This document shows, one piece after another, positions 44,204-58,749 of a stretch of DNA of 64,000 bases. The DNA is from Drosophila pseudoobscura (taxonomy: Eukaryota > Arthropoda > Insecta > Diptera > Drosophilidae), in assembly GCF_009870125.1 (NCBI RefSeq), contig NC_046680.1, positions 14,775,501-14,839,500 on the forward strand. Reading direction: 5' to 3'. The position numbers were made by a program, and so were the translations under genes. Position 1 is the stretch's first letter; the number at the start of each line of letters is the position of its first letter. A model generated the notes under the pieces. It had not been told where the DNA came from, did not search any database, and saw only the letters and a list, made by a program, of their open reading frames with translations.

Positions 44204-47200
44204 TTAGCTCGCATAGGATCGCCGCACAGGAACTGGCGGAGGAATTTTCGATTTGCGCTGCTGCTGTCCTGAGGCTCTTGGCTGCTGCTGCTGCTGCTGC
44301 TTTTGTTGTTGTTGGGGCGACTGTGGCGAAGGAGACGAAGACGAAGGCGAGGGCGAGGATGACGACACCGACGAGGTGGAGGACGTCGATGAATTGATGC
44401 TCGTTGGAATTCTGGTGGGCACCGCCTTGGGCAGGCAGCTCTTTGACAGCTCCGTTGACTTGGCTTGCTTCTAGAAATACGTCGCAGATTAGGATACGGA
44501 TACACATTCTGGGGTCTGTAGATGTACTCACCTTCTTTGGGGATGCAGCCGCTGGTATCTGCACCGGGGACGTCACCCGTTTCCAGCCATTGCTCCGGCG
44601 CCACGGACCCGATGTCGCCGGCGCGGAAAATTGGCGGTTCAGAATTCGCTCCTTCAGCTTGGACACGATCGCCGGTGACGGGGGCGCTGCCTCTTTGGCA
44701 ATTTTCGCCATCAGGGCACAGCTGATGCTGTCGCTGCGCACCACCGTGGACTCCAGCTCGCGACGCTGATTGTGGCGCAGGATGCAGCTGGGCTCCTGCT
44801 CCTCCAGCACGGACTTGGACTTTACCAGCACATGGGGCGGGCGTCGCAGCTCGCTCTTGATGATCTGCGCTATGCATTGCTGCTCATTGAGGGGCTGCAA
44901 AGGCGTGGCGCTCATGATCAGCGGCACGTCCTCGATTTCGATGTCACTGACGCGGCGCCGGCACTCGTCAATGACCGCGTAGTCAGGCTCTTCCGGCTTC
45001 TCCTGATGCGACTCCGTCGGCGGCGGCGGGTGGCTGATCGAGTTTTCGTCCGTTTCGCTGGAGGAACAGCTCGTCAGCTGAGCCCGTCCCGCCTCGCTGG
45101 GCGTGGGACTGGTGGCGGCCCGGGCCGTGTGTGCCGCTTGGCTCTCGGACATGCTCGAGTCTGCCTCATCATCGTCATCCTCGTCCTCGTCGTCCGTCTC
45201 GCCCTCGAGGTAGGAGTAGAGGCTGCGCGACGAATTGGAGCGGATGTTGACCAGCTTGTAGAAGTCGTCCGTGAAGTCCGTGCAGGCCACCTCTTCATCC
45301 TCCGAGTAGACAATCTGAAACAGAGAGATCCTTGCTGAAACCCAGTCTAAGGAAAGAAAGCCTCTTCCGCTCACCTTTTGCTGCAGCAGCTGTGCAATGC
45401 CGTCGGCAACGGAGTCCGTCTCGACGGTGGTCGAGTTGATGAAGTCACTCGAGGGCCAGAGCCAGTCGTGGTCGCGCTTCCTCCGTTGATGCTGCTGGTG
45501 GTGCTCCCGCTCGTCGTCGAATGTCATCACAGCCAGCTCTTCCTGCGACATGCTCCAGTCCTCCATTTCCGTTGAGCAGGGCTCCGCCGGCAGTAACCAC
45601 TGCTCGGGCTCCTCGGGCAGATCCTCCAGGTGGCCGTTCGACGGCTGCGGCTGGCCACTGCTCATCGTGCAGTAGCCCTCGTCCCGCCCCTTCACCGGAC
45701 TGGCGGACAGCGCCGCGTTTTGCGCCTCCAGATCCCGCACCCGGCCCTTCAGCATGCTCACCTCCTCGCGCAGATTGTCCTCGGCCACAATGGCGTCCAC
45801 CACCTTGCGCATCACGTCGTCTAAACAGTGCTCGTACTGCCGGATGCGGGTGAGCAGGGACCGGTTCTCCTGCTGCATGGAGTGCAGCAGACTCTCCTGG
45901 CGGGCGAAGCGCGTCTGCAATAGGAATCAATGCAAACAATGGATCAAGTGTGTGTCTGCAACAGTGGAGACCTTCAGCCATGTGCCACCCAAATGACAGC
46001 TGCATGGGCGCCCCGCACTCTTGACGAGGGTCACAGACGACGGCGACGGCGACGACCGCTCGTCCATCAAGTTTTCGGAGTGGAGTGTCAGATCCAAAGT
46101 GCTAAGTGAGCAGTAGTTACAAGACAAACCCCCATCCCCCCCCACACAACCCAATCTCTGTTGATCGAAGCCAACTTGTTAACTGCCCCCCGAAGGTCAG
46201 TGCAGCCATTGAATGCCCCAATCTGTGTACGTACCGCGTAGATGAACGAATGGGGAGGGGAAACCTTGGATTCATTAGATGGCTTTACAAAATTGGGTTA
46301 GGCTCAGATCCGATTGTTTTGGAGCGAGACGCAAATGAGATTGCCAGAAGTTAACGACTCAAAGGGAAGGGAATCTCCATCTGCCCCACTACCTCTGCGT
46401 GCCTCCTGCCCCTGGCTCAATGAAGCGTCCCTAATGCCAGCGCGCGTTCAATCAATTCCGGCAAAAAGTGCGCCCAGGTCCGACCAGGCCGGGCCAGAAG
46501 CAATTTTCAGCTCCCATCTTCCTGCTCCACGGATAAGAGACAATTTGTATGCGCCAGAATGGGAGCAAGGGGAGAGATTTTGTTCTTAAAAATGAATTTA
46601 TGCGTTTATTTATGACTCGGGAACTCCTCTCCGCGCTGCAGAGGGAGACTCGACTCGACTCGGCTCGACTCTCGCTGTGCAAATTGATTTTCCACATGCT
46701 GTGTAGACAGCTATCCCCGCTGCCCCCCCTCTGAACTAGGGACCCATACATACCTGCAGTGCCTTGTGATCCCGACATGTCTGCATTTGTTTGCGCTCTT
46801 TGGATTTCATAATGCGATTCATGCTGCAGGTATGAGCGAGAGAGAGAGAGCAGGCGAGTGTGGTGTGGTGTGGTGTAGAGATGCGAGAGCAAGTGAAAAC
46901 GAAAAAGAATAAGAAAAAGACAAATATAGAAATAATGAAAGCGAATTGCTAAAAATCAACGGAATTTGTGTACTCGTAGGTGTGTGTGTGTCTGTGTGTG
47001 TAAATTAACAGTTAATGTTGTCTACCAAGGAGAGAGACGCACAGGCTAGAACCAGAACTATGTAAGCTCAAATCTGAATAGCGGTAATTACACTTGGCCC
47101 GCGAAATGGGAGGAGGAGGTGGGTGTGGAGGGTTCGCTGTGATTGATGGGTTCGCCGCCAGTAAGTGTTTCCTGCTGCTTCCCTTGCTGTTCTTCTTCTT

Positions 47201-50200
47201 CTTCGTCGTCGTCTTTGTGTTCTCCTTGCACTCCTTGGCTCCTCTGCTCTGGCAATTTGGAAAATTGCATTTTAGGTGCCGTTAGCTCTCGGGCCGGCCG
47301 GCCGGTCGTTCGATGTGCGTAATGGCGCTGTCCTGGCCAGGAGGCGGAGGCGTGGCTAGTCACGAGTATGAATTATTTACGTAGTTTTTGCCAAAAGCAG
47401 TGCAAAAACTATTCCCGAATTGCATAATGGCCGCGAAAGGGTGTCTGGCGGGCAAATTAAATAAATACATATTTTGCTAGTAATTTATTGTATAATGGAA
47501 GGCATAAGAAAGCATTCCAGCATTGAGTTTAAGTAACGGAACTATTATCGCTCTCTCTCTGTCTCCTCCTAGTACTGGTTCTCACACTAACCCAAACACA
47601 AACACACACACAGTTACGGTCCTTATCGTGATTGACAATTTAGCTTGTATGACACTTACTTCTCAATTTGCTCGCGCAATTCCTTCTCGAACGTTGGCGA
47701 CCCGCATTGGCTCTGGAAAAATTACATTTAAGGTGGAGGGAGGCAGGGGCAAAATGAAATAAAACGAGAAAAAGTTGAAAAAACATTAAATGAAAAGCAA
47801 AAGAAATTAAACACAATAAATTAGTGCACTTTGTGACGATTAAGAGCGACAATTTAATTGTCCATATCACAGTGTCAATCAGCCCCGTTTACAAGCTAAA
47901 TTGGAAAGCGACAAAGGAGCAGATCAAAGGAACAGGGGAGGGCTTGGCCACGGCGACGGCGACGGCGACGGCGACTGGCCATGGCCCATGGACAGGCATT
48001 AGAAACACATTCTGATGCATGCAGCACCATAAATCACCAGAGCCAACAACCGGCTCCGTCTGCACCCCGTAGCCCCAGCCACAGCTCCATCTCTGCCTTC
48101 GTTTGGGGGCACTTTTGGCGTGAACTGTAATCGATAAAAAATTACATCACGACGATCTCATCTGTGTGACGTGACGACTACTCAGACACACACCACTCGT
48201 CGAAGGGGAGCGGGGTGGTGTGGTGTGCTTGATATAAATCGCTGGCTTAGTGCAAACATAATGAATGACAACAAGAACAACTACAGTTTCAAGTGTAAAC
48301 AAAGCGGAATACTTATTATTGAAGTGTCATCGCAAACGCAAGACGGAGATTGGAGCACGAGATAGACCCTAGTAGATGAGCGCGAGACGGGTGTTACATG
48401 TACAATATATCATGCCCACACGAAATTGAGCCCGTGCCCATCTCCAATCGCCATTATCTATGGGATAACGATTGTACAAGCAGCACTTCGATTTTGATGT
48501 TTGCTTAGCCGAGAGTGTATTTGCCTCAACGACTTCCCAAAGGGAAAAGGTGAGAAGGTCTGAAGAGCAGAGCAGGGCAGGGCAGGGCAGGGCAGGGCTA
48601 TTAATCAATTTGATTATTCATAAGAAATTCCCAGATTCTTGCAATTCCCGAGAAGCACACAGAACTCCAATCGCACATTCCTTGGACATGCTGCAAGTCT
48701 TTTGTTGTTCGCCCTAATATCTATGGAAATATTTCTAAAATGCTTTCATCTGCAGCTTTGGATCGGGGTGGGGGAGTTGTAATAAAACACTCCAGGGGGC
48801 AGGGGCAGGAGATCGACGATAAAACGCAGCAGCACGCGCCAGCCACCCACCCACCCCGACTTCTGCTGCCCAGAATTACAAATATATGCAATAATTTTTA
48901 TTAATTCGCTTTCATGCATGAGCCGACGAGTCCCAATAGGAAAATGTTGCCCGCCCCCCTTAAACATTATTTGGAGCAACAGCAGGCGGCAATCGGCAGT
49001 CGGCTCCCAGCTCCCGGCCAGACTGATTGCCGTCCTCGGGCGCCACTTGTCCCAGCCAAAGCCAAATGGCAGGGGAATGATGAACGTGTTAATAAAATTA
49101 GAGGGCCAAAACGGTTGGGCCACTCTCTAAGCCTCTCCGTCTCTCTCTCTCTCTGTTCTCCCCACCCAAGACGCTATTTTGGGCAACTGGTGCGCCTGTC
49201 GGCAGCTGTCGGCTACTGCACCCATCGCCCCCCACGTCTCCACCCCGCACCATCGCATTTCCCATTCAAGAGGCGACGCGCATAAATATTCATTGTGAAT
49301 TTTGCTCATAAAAGTGATGGAAGAAGGAGGAGGAGTAGGCTCTGGAGGAGCCCTGAGTGGGGAGGGACAGTGGACAAACGGTGCCGACAGCGGTGCTTAT
49401 TGATGAAGTTATAAAATCAAGCATGAATTTTTTATTAATTAAGGGAAAAGGGAGAAACCATGGATACGAGACTTTGAGTTTCAAACGAAACTCTGCATAA
49501 ATTTCAATTAGCATAAGGCCCACAACGAGGGTGGCCCAAGAGTGATTCGGGGTGAACCCCCAGCGTAATCCCCCGGACCCAAAACAGAAATTAACCAAAC
49601 AAATCCCGGCAACATGTTGCACCCGGAGTTGTGGGATAAAAAGCGAGCCAACGGACTACAGAGGGTTGCACATCATTCGGCCATTTGCACCCGCAAACGC
49701 ACTTCCGTAAGACGTAACGTTGGTCCCATCCATCCATCCACCCACCCGGGACAACATCCTTTGTCCTGTCCTGTGGGGGGAGTTTATCAAAGTGAAATTC
49801 CTCGCTTGACTATGTCCTCAGATGGATGGGACACAGACAGGGGAGAGAAATATGAACACGCTTATTATTAATTAACATGCAGATTGAGCAGCGGGTGGAC
49901 GAAGAGCATCCTCCCCTCCCATCCCAGAGTGTCAGCCCAAAAGCATCCCAATCCGAAGAATCGATTCTTACCATTCTTGTCCCTGGTTGCTTCTGTTGCT
50001 ATTATACGGGAAGTACCATTCCAAACGGGATTATTCCGATGATTGTTGTTCTTGCTGCTGGTTTAATTCAAGCACAAACTTTCGAGACCACAAAAGCGTA
50101 AAAATAACAGCAAAGTGGAATGTGACTGTAGGTCCTCCAACCAGACACAAGCCAAGCACTGGCACGGACAGCGTCTGCCCGGGTAGTGGGTGTCCCCTGT

Positions 50201-53200
50201 CCCCGCGGCACGGCATAAATTTTCGGTTAAAAAAACGAAAATAACGACAAAGCGTAACTCAAATTAGGAGAAAGGATATAATTTCCAGGAACGACACAGC
50301 AAAAAAAAAAAACTTTCAAGAAAAAACCGTACGTCGCGACGGCGGATGGCAACCATTTGATAACGGTAAAGGAAAACAACCCTGGCGCTGGCTGCGGCGA
50401 AGAGGATGTGCAGGAGCGCGCAAGCGAGAACGAATTCGCCGCAACGGGACCCAGCTGTTTTTAGCTGCTCTCTCTCTCTCTTCTGCTCTGATCCGCGGCA
50501 ACAGCCGGCACAAACAGCAACAACAGTGCGCTCTCTCTCACTCTTAGACTAACCTTGCCTCCCCCTGCCCCTTTATCGCAATCACCCTCTCTCCCACAAC
50601 ACAGCAAACAAAAGCGGAGCATTTTTGATGTATTACTCCGAATTCGACTACGAATTGGCCGTTTTTAATTTAATGAACCGCGACGGAAGAGGGGATAGCG
50701 ACAGACAGACAGTCGGGGGGGACCCTGCTGGCTCTTCCATGGGACGGGTAAGCAAGAAAACAAACATTCTGCAGATGTGCGAGGGGCAGACCGACCAACC
50801 CCGGGAATCTGGTCTCGGCGGCTCTGTTCCTAGGGGGGATGCGATCCATTCAAATGCAAACACTAAAACGTCACTTGAGAGAGCGGTGGAGAGAGAGAGA
50901 GAGAGAGAGAGAGACTCTGAGTGAAGCTTCCACTTTCCACTCCTTCCACAAAAGTTTCGCGAAAAATTAATTGCATTGCACTTTTTTGTCAAGGGCTTTT
51001 GGTACACAACAGAGCGTGACGGAGTGGGGAGAAGGGTGGGGGCAGAGGTGGCGAAAGAGACCCCTTCTTCGAGTATATAGAGCTCTGCATAGTGGTGGTA
51101 GTTTCCACACATTCATATTTCGTATTTTTCGGCCAGTTTGAGGGGGCGTAGTACATATGAATCATCATCAGCCAAGTGGGGTTTAAAAAACACACCGAGG
51201 GTCCTGCAGGTCAAACCCATTTTGGGGTGGTATGCGAAAGGGTGGATTTTTAGAGAATTAATGGGCATTAATAAGTATATGCAACAATATAACACAACAC
51301 TAGGGCTGACCTACCCTAAAGATTGTTATTTACCATGCATATACTTGTACACAGGTCCTGGTATATAACCATCTCTCCAGTGGGCTTCTTGCCAGAAGAT
51401 GTACGAGTATAGTATAGTGGCAGGCAGCGGCTCCACGGGTGGTTTGATGGGATTCGAGGTGGTGCAGCGTCGCACCAATGCCTTCATTTCCGTCTGAGTA
51501 AACCATCAAACGTTTGCGACAGAATTATTAGCAATTCAAGTTGGACGACAAACGCGAATCATGGCGATATTCCTGATGATGATGATGATGATGATGATGG
51601 AGGAGTAGCAGGAGGGGCACCACACGCTGATGTTGATGTTGATAATAAAAAGTGCTCATGCTGGGTACTCTTGCCACGCCTTCGGCTCCACCTACACCTC
51701 CACCTCTAACTCGAACTCCTTTCGCACTTCCTCTCCTCGTACTCCTGGTACTTGCGAAAAGCTCTTGTAAACGACCAAGTGCCACTCAAGACAGCGTCCA
51801 GGTCCACGCCCCCTTGCCCGACAGTTGACAGTTTTTCTGCCTGTTCGTTCTCTTTATTCTATTCTATTCAATGCTCTTGCTCTCTACTTCTTCTTCTTCC
51901 CCCAGTACCTTCCTTCCACTCTTCTGAAGATGAATGCAATGGAGCTTATTAAAGCGCAGATTTCTCGAAGGGCAGAGCGACAGGGACAGCAAGCGAGCGA
52001 GCAAGCGAGATGGATGAAGGCCTGGCATTGGAATTAAAAATTGAGCACGTGCTTTCGCAGCGAAAGCTCTTCATTGTTGACCTGACAATGAATACCCCCC
52101 CACCAGCCACCCTTTTCGAGCTGCCTCCTCACAAAGGGGGCATGCCTGGGCATACCACTTTCGGGGACTTCAGGGATACCCTGGTTCCATTAATCAGCCT
52201 TTCATTAGCAAAAGCCATATTTGGATGAATGTTGGTCCCATCGCCATTGATTAAAGACAAACAACAAGCGGAGACAAACAGAAATGCCATTCGTTTACAT
52301 TTCGTCATCTGTTTTGGCAACATTTCATACAAAACTTCAAATATAAATATTTGAGGGCTAGCTGCAAGTGTGGCCGGACAGGACCGAAGGGATTAAGTGT
52401 CCTGTCTCCCCGTGGCATGTCCTTCCAGCAATCGACACGACGCCCTTCCTGCTGTTCTAACCAAATACTCGTTCAACGCAGAAATAACAAGACCAACAAC
52501 AGAGAAAGGTATGTACATATGTACCATATACGAGTATGTAGATTGCAGTAGTTGAAGCTTTAGATACATACCCTCAAGGATTTATTTATATGCACCGATT
52601 CCCGTTAGGCACATACATTGTAGCTGTACAAATTTAGCCTAAGCGAGTGATACAAACGCAGAAGAAGGGGATCAATATATCATACATCATTCGATTGAAA
52701 CTTCTTCCACGCGTTGCCAACATCTAGGAATGAGAATAATACCCTACTTCTGAAGTATTTCTTCAACTGTCAGCAATTTGAAAAGGGTTGAGAGCGACAG
52801 AAAAAAAGAGAACCTGAAAACGAAGCTCCAGAGACCTAGGCAACGATACGGATAATCCCTGGGTCTGCAATGGGAGTGGAGTGAAGCTTTTCCATCAATT
52901 AGATGACAATAATCCAAGTCATTTTCTGTTCCTTCTGCTTTGCACTGGACTGGGCTGGGCTTTGGCGAATCAATTACATTTCCGATTCGCAAATAATTCA
53001 CTAAAGTAAATGCTCTCCTCTCCCACTCTCTAAGGCTATCCCTCAAATTAGAAACAGATGATGATGATGATAAGAATAGGGAGAGGCATGCCGAATCAGG
53101 AGATGGATATTCATTGAATCGTGCCATTTATTGCCTGCCACATGGCCACTGCCTCGTCTGCTTTCTGCTGCCTGATGCTACTTCTACTTCACGGGCTTCT

Positions 53201-56200
53201 GGTTCGACTTGGCCAATTCTGCAGCATTCACACTTTTGGTGGCTCGACTTGTCAATGGATGCCACTCCCCTTGGGCTCCCTCGCTCCATCTCTCTATCGC
53301 CAATAACAATAAAGAACACACACACACACACACACATACACTCTCGGTGGCAGGGGAATCTGACTAAGTGAAACCAAAGGACAGTGGCAATGGCTCCACA
53401 GCTGAGTGGGGGAGCGTCTGTGGCCGTGGCAGGGGCAGCATTGCATAGTTAATCGTTATTTACAGACAGATAAAGTGCAGAAATATTGCCACAAAGGAGG
53501 CAGGAGAGGCAGAAGAGGCAGGGCCAGCGGCAACGGTAGCTCATGTATCCACTTCCCCATCAGCTGCCGCATCCTCCTTCCACTCTTGCGGAAAAAAAAG
53601 GGAAAAAATATCCGCATACGCCTCGAGTAATCGGATTCCCATGCATGGGCCCGGCCGCCACTGCCACTACCACCGTCTCCGCCTCCGCGCCTGCCACTGC
53701 CACACCAGAGAAAACCTCCGCCTGGGAGTCTGGAATGATGATAAGGAGGAGTCCGCTGAGCGATGGGGGGGCACGGAGAAGTGCCATTGCCGTACTCGTA
53801 AATTCTGGAACCAAGTTGGGACGCCTGCCAAAAGAATAGAAAATCAGGCAATGGCCAGGGCCGAGCCAGGGCCGGGCCATGGCCAGAATGTACTTTTCGT
53901 CTCGGCGCCCCCTTTCCGACGGTTTTGTCTCTGCCGCTTCCTGTGGCAGGCAGCGGGCGGCAATTTCGTTGCGGAAATCATTGGCCAGAAGATGAAGATG
54001 GGGATGTGGGAGTAACTGGAACTGAAAGTGAAGCTGACGCTGAAGCATAGATGGAGCTGCTTAGGCCACACGCTGCTTCTTTTCACACCATAAACCCTGG
54101 GCCTTCAACTCGTTTTTGGGAAGTTTTTGTTGTTCCTTCGTTTTGTTGTTGTCAAATTCAATTACCTAAAGCCGGAAATGCGTATGCTCCTTAGAAGCTC
54201 CTTCCGCTGCCCGACCAAGTTCCGGCCATTAAACTTTCCCTTGGATCCATTTTGATGGCAGTTTAGATAGAGATTTGCGCCAGTTTTGATCTAGTGTGCA
54301 AAAAGGTGTCGACAGGCAGGGGGGGCAATGGCCAGGGCAAGGGCAAGCCGAGCCCAGCTCCAAACTAGAGTTCTTTCGGCGCTGCCTCTGATGTCAATTT
54401 GATTTGGGTACATGGAGCTCGTACTCGTACTCGTACTCGTATGCATGTAATTCAAGCTTGTAACTTTTAATTGCCCAATGGGCAGGCGACCTACGACTCG
54501 GGCTCCGACCCGGTCCACAGTCACAGCCACAGAGAAACCACATAAACCGCACAGAGCGCTGGAATGGCAACAGCACGATTAATGACCCCCATGTCCATCC
54601 AATACCAATGTGTGCTCTCTGTCCACTTCTGGGGCGGAGAGCTCTCACACTCTGACCGCACAGGAAATTAAAATGCTTCGGCCGGACCCCAAGCACCAAG
54701 CCCCAAACTCCAAACTCCAAGCTTGGACGACAACAGGAGACATAAAACTGAATGTTGATTTCAGAGAGCAATGTCCGGACCCATAATAAGGCCCCCACCA
54801 ACTATCATAGAATAGAATGCCTCGGACATTTGCAATTTGATACTCACTTTATGGAACTCCTTCTGCAAACGCAGCAGAGCGCCTTCCACTTCAATCATCC
54901 GCTTCTCCAACAAATCCTGCAAAGAACAACAGAACAGAAAAAAACCGAAAACTGAAGCACACGCACTGGAACAGGGAATCAAGGAATCAGGGAAGGGGAT
55001 CAACCAGAGCTCTACGTAAATACTTATGTACTATACAATATGTACGATGTGCTATAAGTATGTGTGGATGGAATGCAATGCCCAGTAAATAAAAGCTAAA
55101 GCCATCTTTTAAATGTGCCATGAATGAATATTTGAATATGGGTGTGTGTACATATGAATCATTTCTGTGTGGATGTCCAATAAACCAATGGTATGTGTGT
55201 GAGTGAGTGAGTGTATTTGTAAACCAAACAGTGCTGCCAAATGGTTTGTTATTATTATTTTAGGATTGTTTTCGAAAGCTTTTAATACAACTATAACCAT
55301 TCTAGGCGTTTAAATTATTAGGTTTCTTCAACTGAATATAGAAAGATTTAAATTAATCGACAAATATCGATATTTGCCCTATCTGCTTTATATGCTTAAA
55401 CAATCCTCTGAGTGGAGCTAAGATGACTCTCCAGAGGATAGCAAAATCATTGCAAGATTGCCAATCTTGTAATAATTAATCGATTTTATAGATTGTATAT
55501 CTACAAGATTGTATATCTTTACAGTATGTAAATCAAAGCCCAGTTTGGATGGCAAATCCTTCCACCCCTTTTTCAACATTCTACAGATGTAGCCAGAGCA
55601 TGGCTTCTATACCTAACAGCACTACCAAATAATGGCTCTTTTTTCCCACATTATTGTTTGTTTTTCTGCAGAGAAAAATTGGCATCGCTGAAGCGAATGA
55701 ATGTTAAGAGCAGAGCATGAAAAATAATTATAGTACTACGAAACGAAAAGCAATTGAAATTAATTTATGATCTTGTCAGGGCTGGGAAAAACGGATTTGA
55801 GGTGTAAAAAGCAATTCATTGAACTCTTTTGGGCACAGAAATCAGCTCCATTTCGAACTGCAGTGAATGCAACAGCAGCAGCAGCAGCAGAGGAGGAGGA
55901 GGAATGGAATGGAGCGAATCGGAGCGAGGAGTCACAACACAATAAGTCTGCTTTAATCCGCACGCGATACACAGAGAAGGTCTGGGGCAGGTGCAGATTG
56001 CAACAGGAGGAGGAGGAGGAGGAGGAGGCAGCAGCAGCAGACACACAGGCCGTTCTGTTGCAGGTGTGCTTGGGCAATAATTCACCGGGACCGAGGCACC
56101 GACATGCTGCCACAAAGAACTGTGCGGCACACCCGAACTGGGGCCATGGCATGGACAGACGGGCAAAGCTCCAAATGGAATCTATGGATTCATGGAGATA

Positions 56201-58747
56201 CTTACTCGGACATGAGTACCTGCGGGTATATGCATATGTCACGGATCCCCCGGACATGGCGGGGGCTCAAACAGGAAGTGGAAATGGAAATGGCAATTAC
56301 CAAGTTTCATCTGTTGTGCCTCTAAAAATGGCCAACAAAAGTGTCTCTTTGGCCAAAAAGAGACTCAAGAAACAGCAATTGTGACGCCACTCGATCGTAA
56401 AACACGCATTTTCTTTGAGAGTTTCTTTTTGTTGGATTTGGGAGGGGTTTCGTTTTTGGTAAACACTAAAAATTAGTTGTGGAAGTTGTAAAAATAATTT
56501 TTATCGCTTTTAGAAAATGTCTTGTTTGTGTTTTATGGTTTTTTTTTTTAGGATTTTGCGCAATAGACAAATTGATTTTTGTTGTCGCAACGAGAGGGAC
56601 AAATGTTGAAAGATTTCGGAACCATAGGCGATCCGTGATTAGCGGTCGGAGCGCGTGTTGGCCAGGTCCGAGAATGAATGCCATGATTTGTGGCAGGAAA
56701 TATGTAATCCCAGTCTCAAGTTGGACCGAAACTACGAATGCGAGTGTCCAGAATGGGTATAATATATAAGCGACTATATATCCATATGCTAATGCAGGCA
56801 GGCATTGAAATGGAGACGGCGACGGCGACGGCGACAACAATGGCAGGCCATAGACTGTGCTGTGGTGCCTCCAGCTGGCGGCAACTTTTGCGCATGTGCA
56901 ACAGAAACGGAATCAGAGGCAGAACCAGAAGCAGTCACAGTGGCAGTGGCAGTGGCAGCCAGAGATGTGTGCTAGAGGACCAGACGGAGGAGCAAACACT
57001 GCAAATAAATAGCAACAGGTTCGTTGAACTCTCCTCAATCACACAATTGCAACAGAGTGGCAGCTTCAGCTGTGTGGCATCCACGCATTGCATGGCAAGA
57101 ACGTGACTGGGTTCTGATGATGCACTGCAGCAGCAGAAGCAGCTGTGGCAGGTCCATTGTGTTGGTGTGTGTGTGTGTTTGTGTGTTTTTGCAGCAATAA
57201 TCGAGATGCCATTTGGCAAATTTGTGCCCTGACGGCCGCCAGCTGTGAGTGGGTGTCTTCGGATCCAGTGGATTCCTGCCTCCTGCCGCCTGCCTCTCAT
57301 TGTATTTGGTAATCGATACACGCAATGTCTCGCCGAGATTCGTGCAGAACCATGTGGTACGTGGAACGTGCAACGTGGAGGAGGAGGAGGAGGAGAGCGA
57401 GCCCCTTCAATTAGCAGGACCACGGCTCTGGTCTGATCTGGCCATGGCTGGCCTTATACAGTAGAGTGGAATTCTGGGAAACATTACCACGTCAACTACC
57501 ATTTACATAGAGGAGTTACCACGTTCTGCCACTACCCCTGCCCCTGCCCCTACCTCTACCTCCACCGCTCTCTTTGCAGCGCTGTCTGAGAGTCTGAAGC
57601 GGAGCTAAAACGGCCAGAGTGAGGCCTCATTTGCAGTCGCTTATGGACCACGGCACAGGGGATGGCTGTAACTACCATAAATCAAGTGCTCAAAGCCGCG
57701 CATGCGCCATACTTAGTGCTATTAAAACGTCACGGAAGTTGCAACGTGATCGGCGAACCAGAGGCTGAACGGGATGCCAGGCCAGGTCTGGGAAACGCTC
57801 TATCCTGCCGCAGAACAGAACAGAAAAGAACAGCCTGGAAGACGATAATTGTCAACGTTTATACGAGTATATGCGGATCAATTAGAGTTGCAGCTGGATT
57901 AACCCCGGATGCCTCCAACTCTGGGTCTCCATCGCGGGAAAGTCAAAGTTGAGCCTGGTCCCCGGGTGCCGTGCATGTCTAGAGGGCATTTCGATGGCTT
58001 GAAGAGGTGCCCCCTGGCACTCCATCATCAATCTCTGTGATGTGTCTTAAATGGCACGTTAACGAGTTCAAGTGGCCGCCAAGGAAAGGCTCTCTCCCGC
58101 AGCACCTCTGCCCCTCCACGGGTTCAAAGGTGTTTGTTCCATCCAACAGTTTGCATGCCCGGCACTTGGAAAAATTCTCCACACGCCACACAGCAAACAG
58201 CACACAGCACCGAACAGCAGGAAAACCATCAACAAAGAAAAGCGACTGCCAGTGCTGCTCAGCTCTGTTCTGCTCTCTTTGCTTTCCCCCACGAAATTTG
58301 GGTTAACAATCCCCACGGAGTATATGGTTCGAGTCGAGTATGATGGGTATACTATGGGAGTGGGTTTATGCATGGGCCATGATTTGATTCGAGCTGATTG
58401 TCTATAATTGGGTGGGTTTTTCCTTTTCTACTCCCAAGCGCTACGTGCTACACTCCAGGGCCGAGACCAAACCGAAGCGAGTGGGGGTGTGGCGGGGGGA
58501 CTGGAGGAGTAGTAGTAGTTACCAACACCAGAAGCGTCTGGGACTCACCTTATCACAGCCGCCAGAGCCGAGGCTGCCGCCGCCATTGATCCGCTCCAAG
58601 GAGAGCGTGCCCGTGTCGGAGGGGTCCGGGGTGCGGGGCTGATGCACCAATTGGATTCTGCCCTGCGAGATTTGTATGAAGTTGGGGGGCGGCATAATGT
58701 CGTGTACATCGTCCTTGTCATCCTCATCGCAGTCCTTTTCGTTCTGC
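44204..58747 (-). CDS. NCKAP5-family (Nck-associated protein 5) homologue, 5' end missing
   Basis: Large cytoskeletal-type scaffold, at least 659 aa. Exons in transcript order: 58747..58549, 54916..54848, 47712..47660, 46823..46754, 45914..45375, 45314..44532 and 44470..44204; phases agree throughout. The core 'YEHCLDDVMRKVVDAIV', 'EDNLREEVSMLKGRV' and 'RDLEAQNAALS' matches the conserved block of human NCKAP5L (YERCLDEVANHVVQALL ... DLREECIKLKKRVFDLE). N-terminal to it are more coiled-coil pieces (EKRMIEVEGALLRLQKEFH; FEKELREQIENMNRIM). Downstream are acidic and S/P-rich stretches, 'RRVSDIEIEDVPLIMS', a poly-Q run, and a proline-rich end 'KIPPPVPVRRSYAS' that could bind SH3 domains. The family binds microtubules in vertebrates. 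Exon 58747 begins two bases into a codon, so another coding exon lies upstream and was not found. Confidence 0.78.
47720..54840 (-). other. Large intron of the NCKAP5-like gene
   Basis: About 7.1 kb without a supportable exon on either strand. Simple repeats: a gggca run near 48575-48598, a GA microsatellite at 50888-50917, a GAT run at 51573-51599 and a CA run near 53317-53335. A long intron of this kind probably holds enhancers or a second promoter. Confidence 0.5.
54920..58545 (-). other. Upstream intron of the NCKAP5-like gene
   Basis: 3.6 kb of noncoding DNA. A 205-codon plus-strand frame at 55767-56384 is dominated by GAG/GCA repeats and is not accepted as a gene. GGA and GCA trinucleotide tracts at 55870-56040 and 57376-57396. 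Confidence 0.45.
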
Positions 58748-58749
58748 CT

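Noticed and set aside
55767-56384. 205-codon plus-strand frame in the NCKAP5-like intron
   Set aside because: Length comes from GAG and GCA repeats that suppress stops; no domain, no splice or promoter support.
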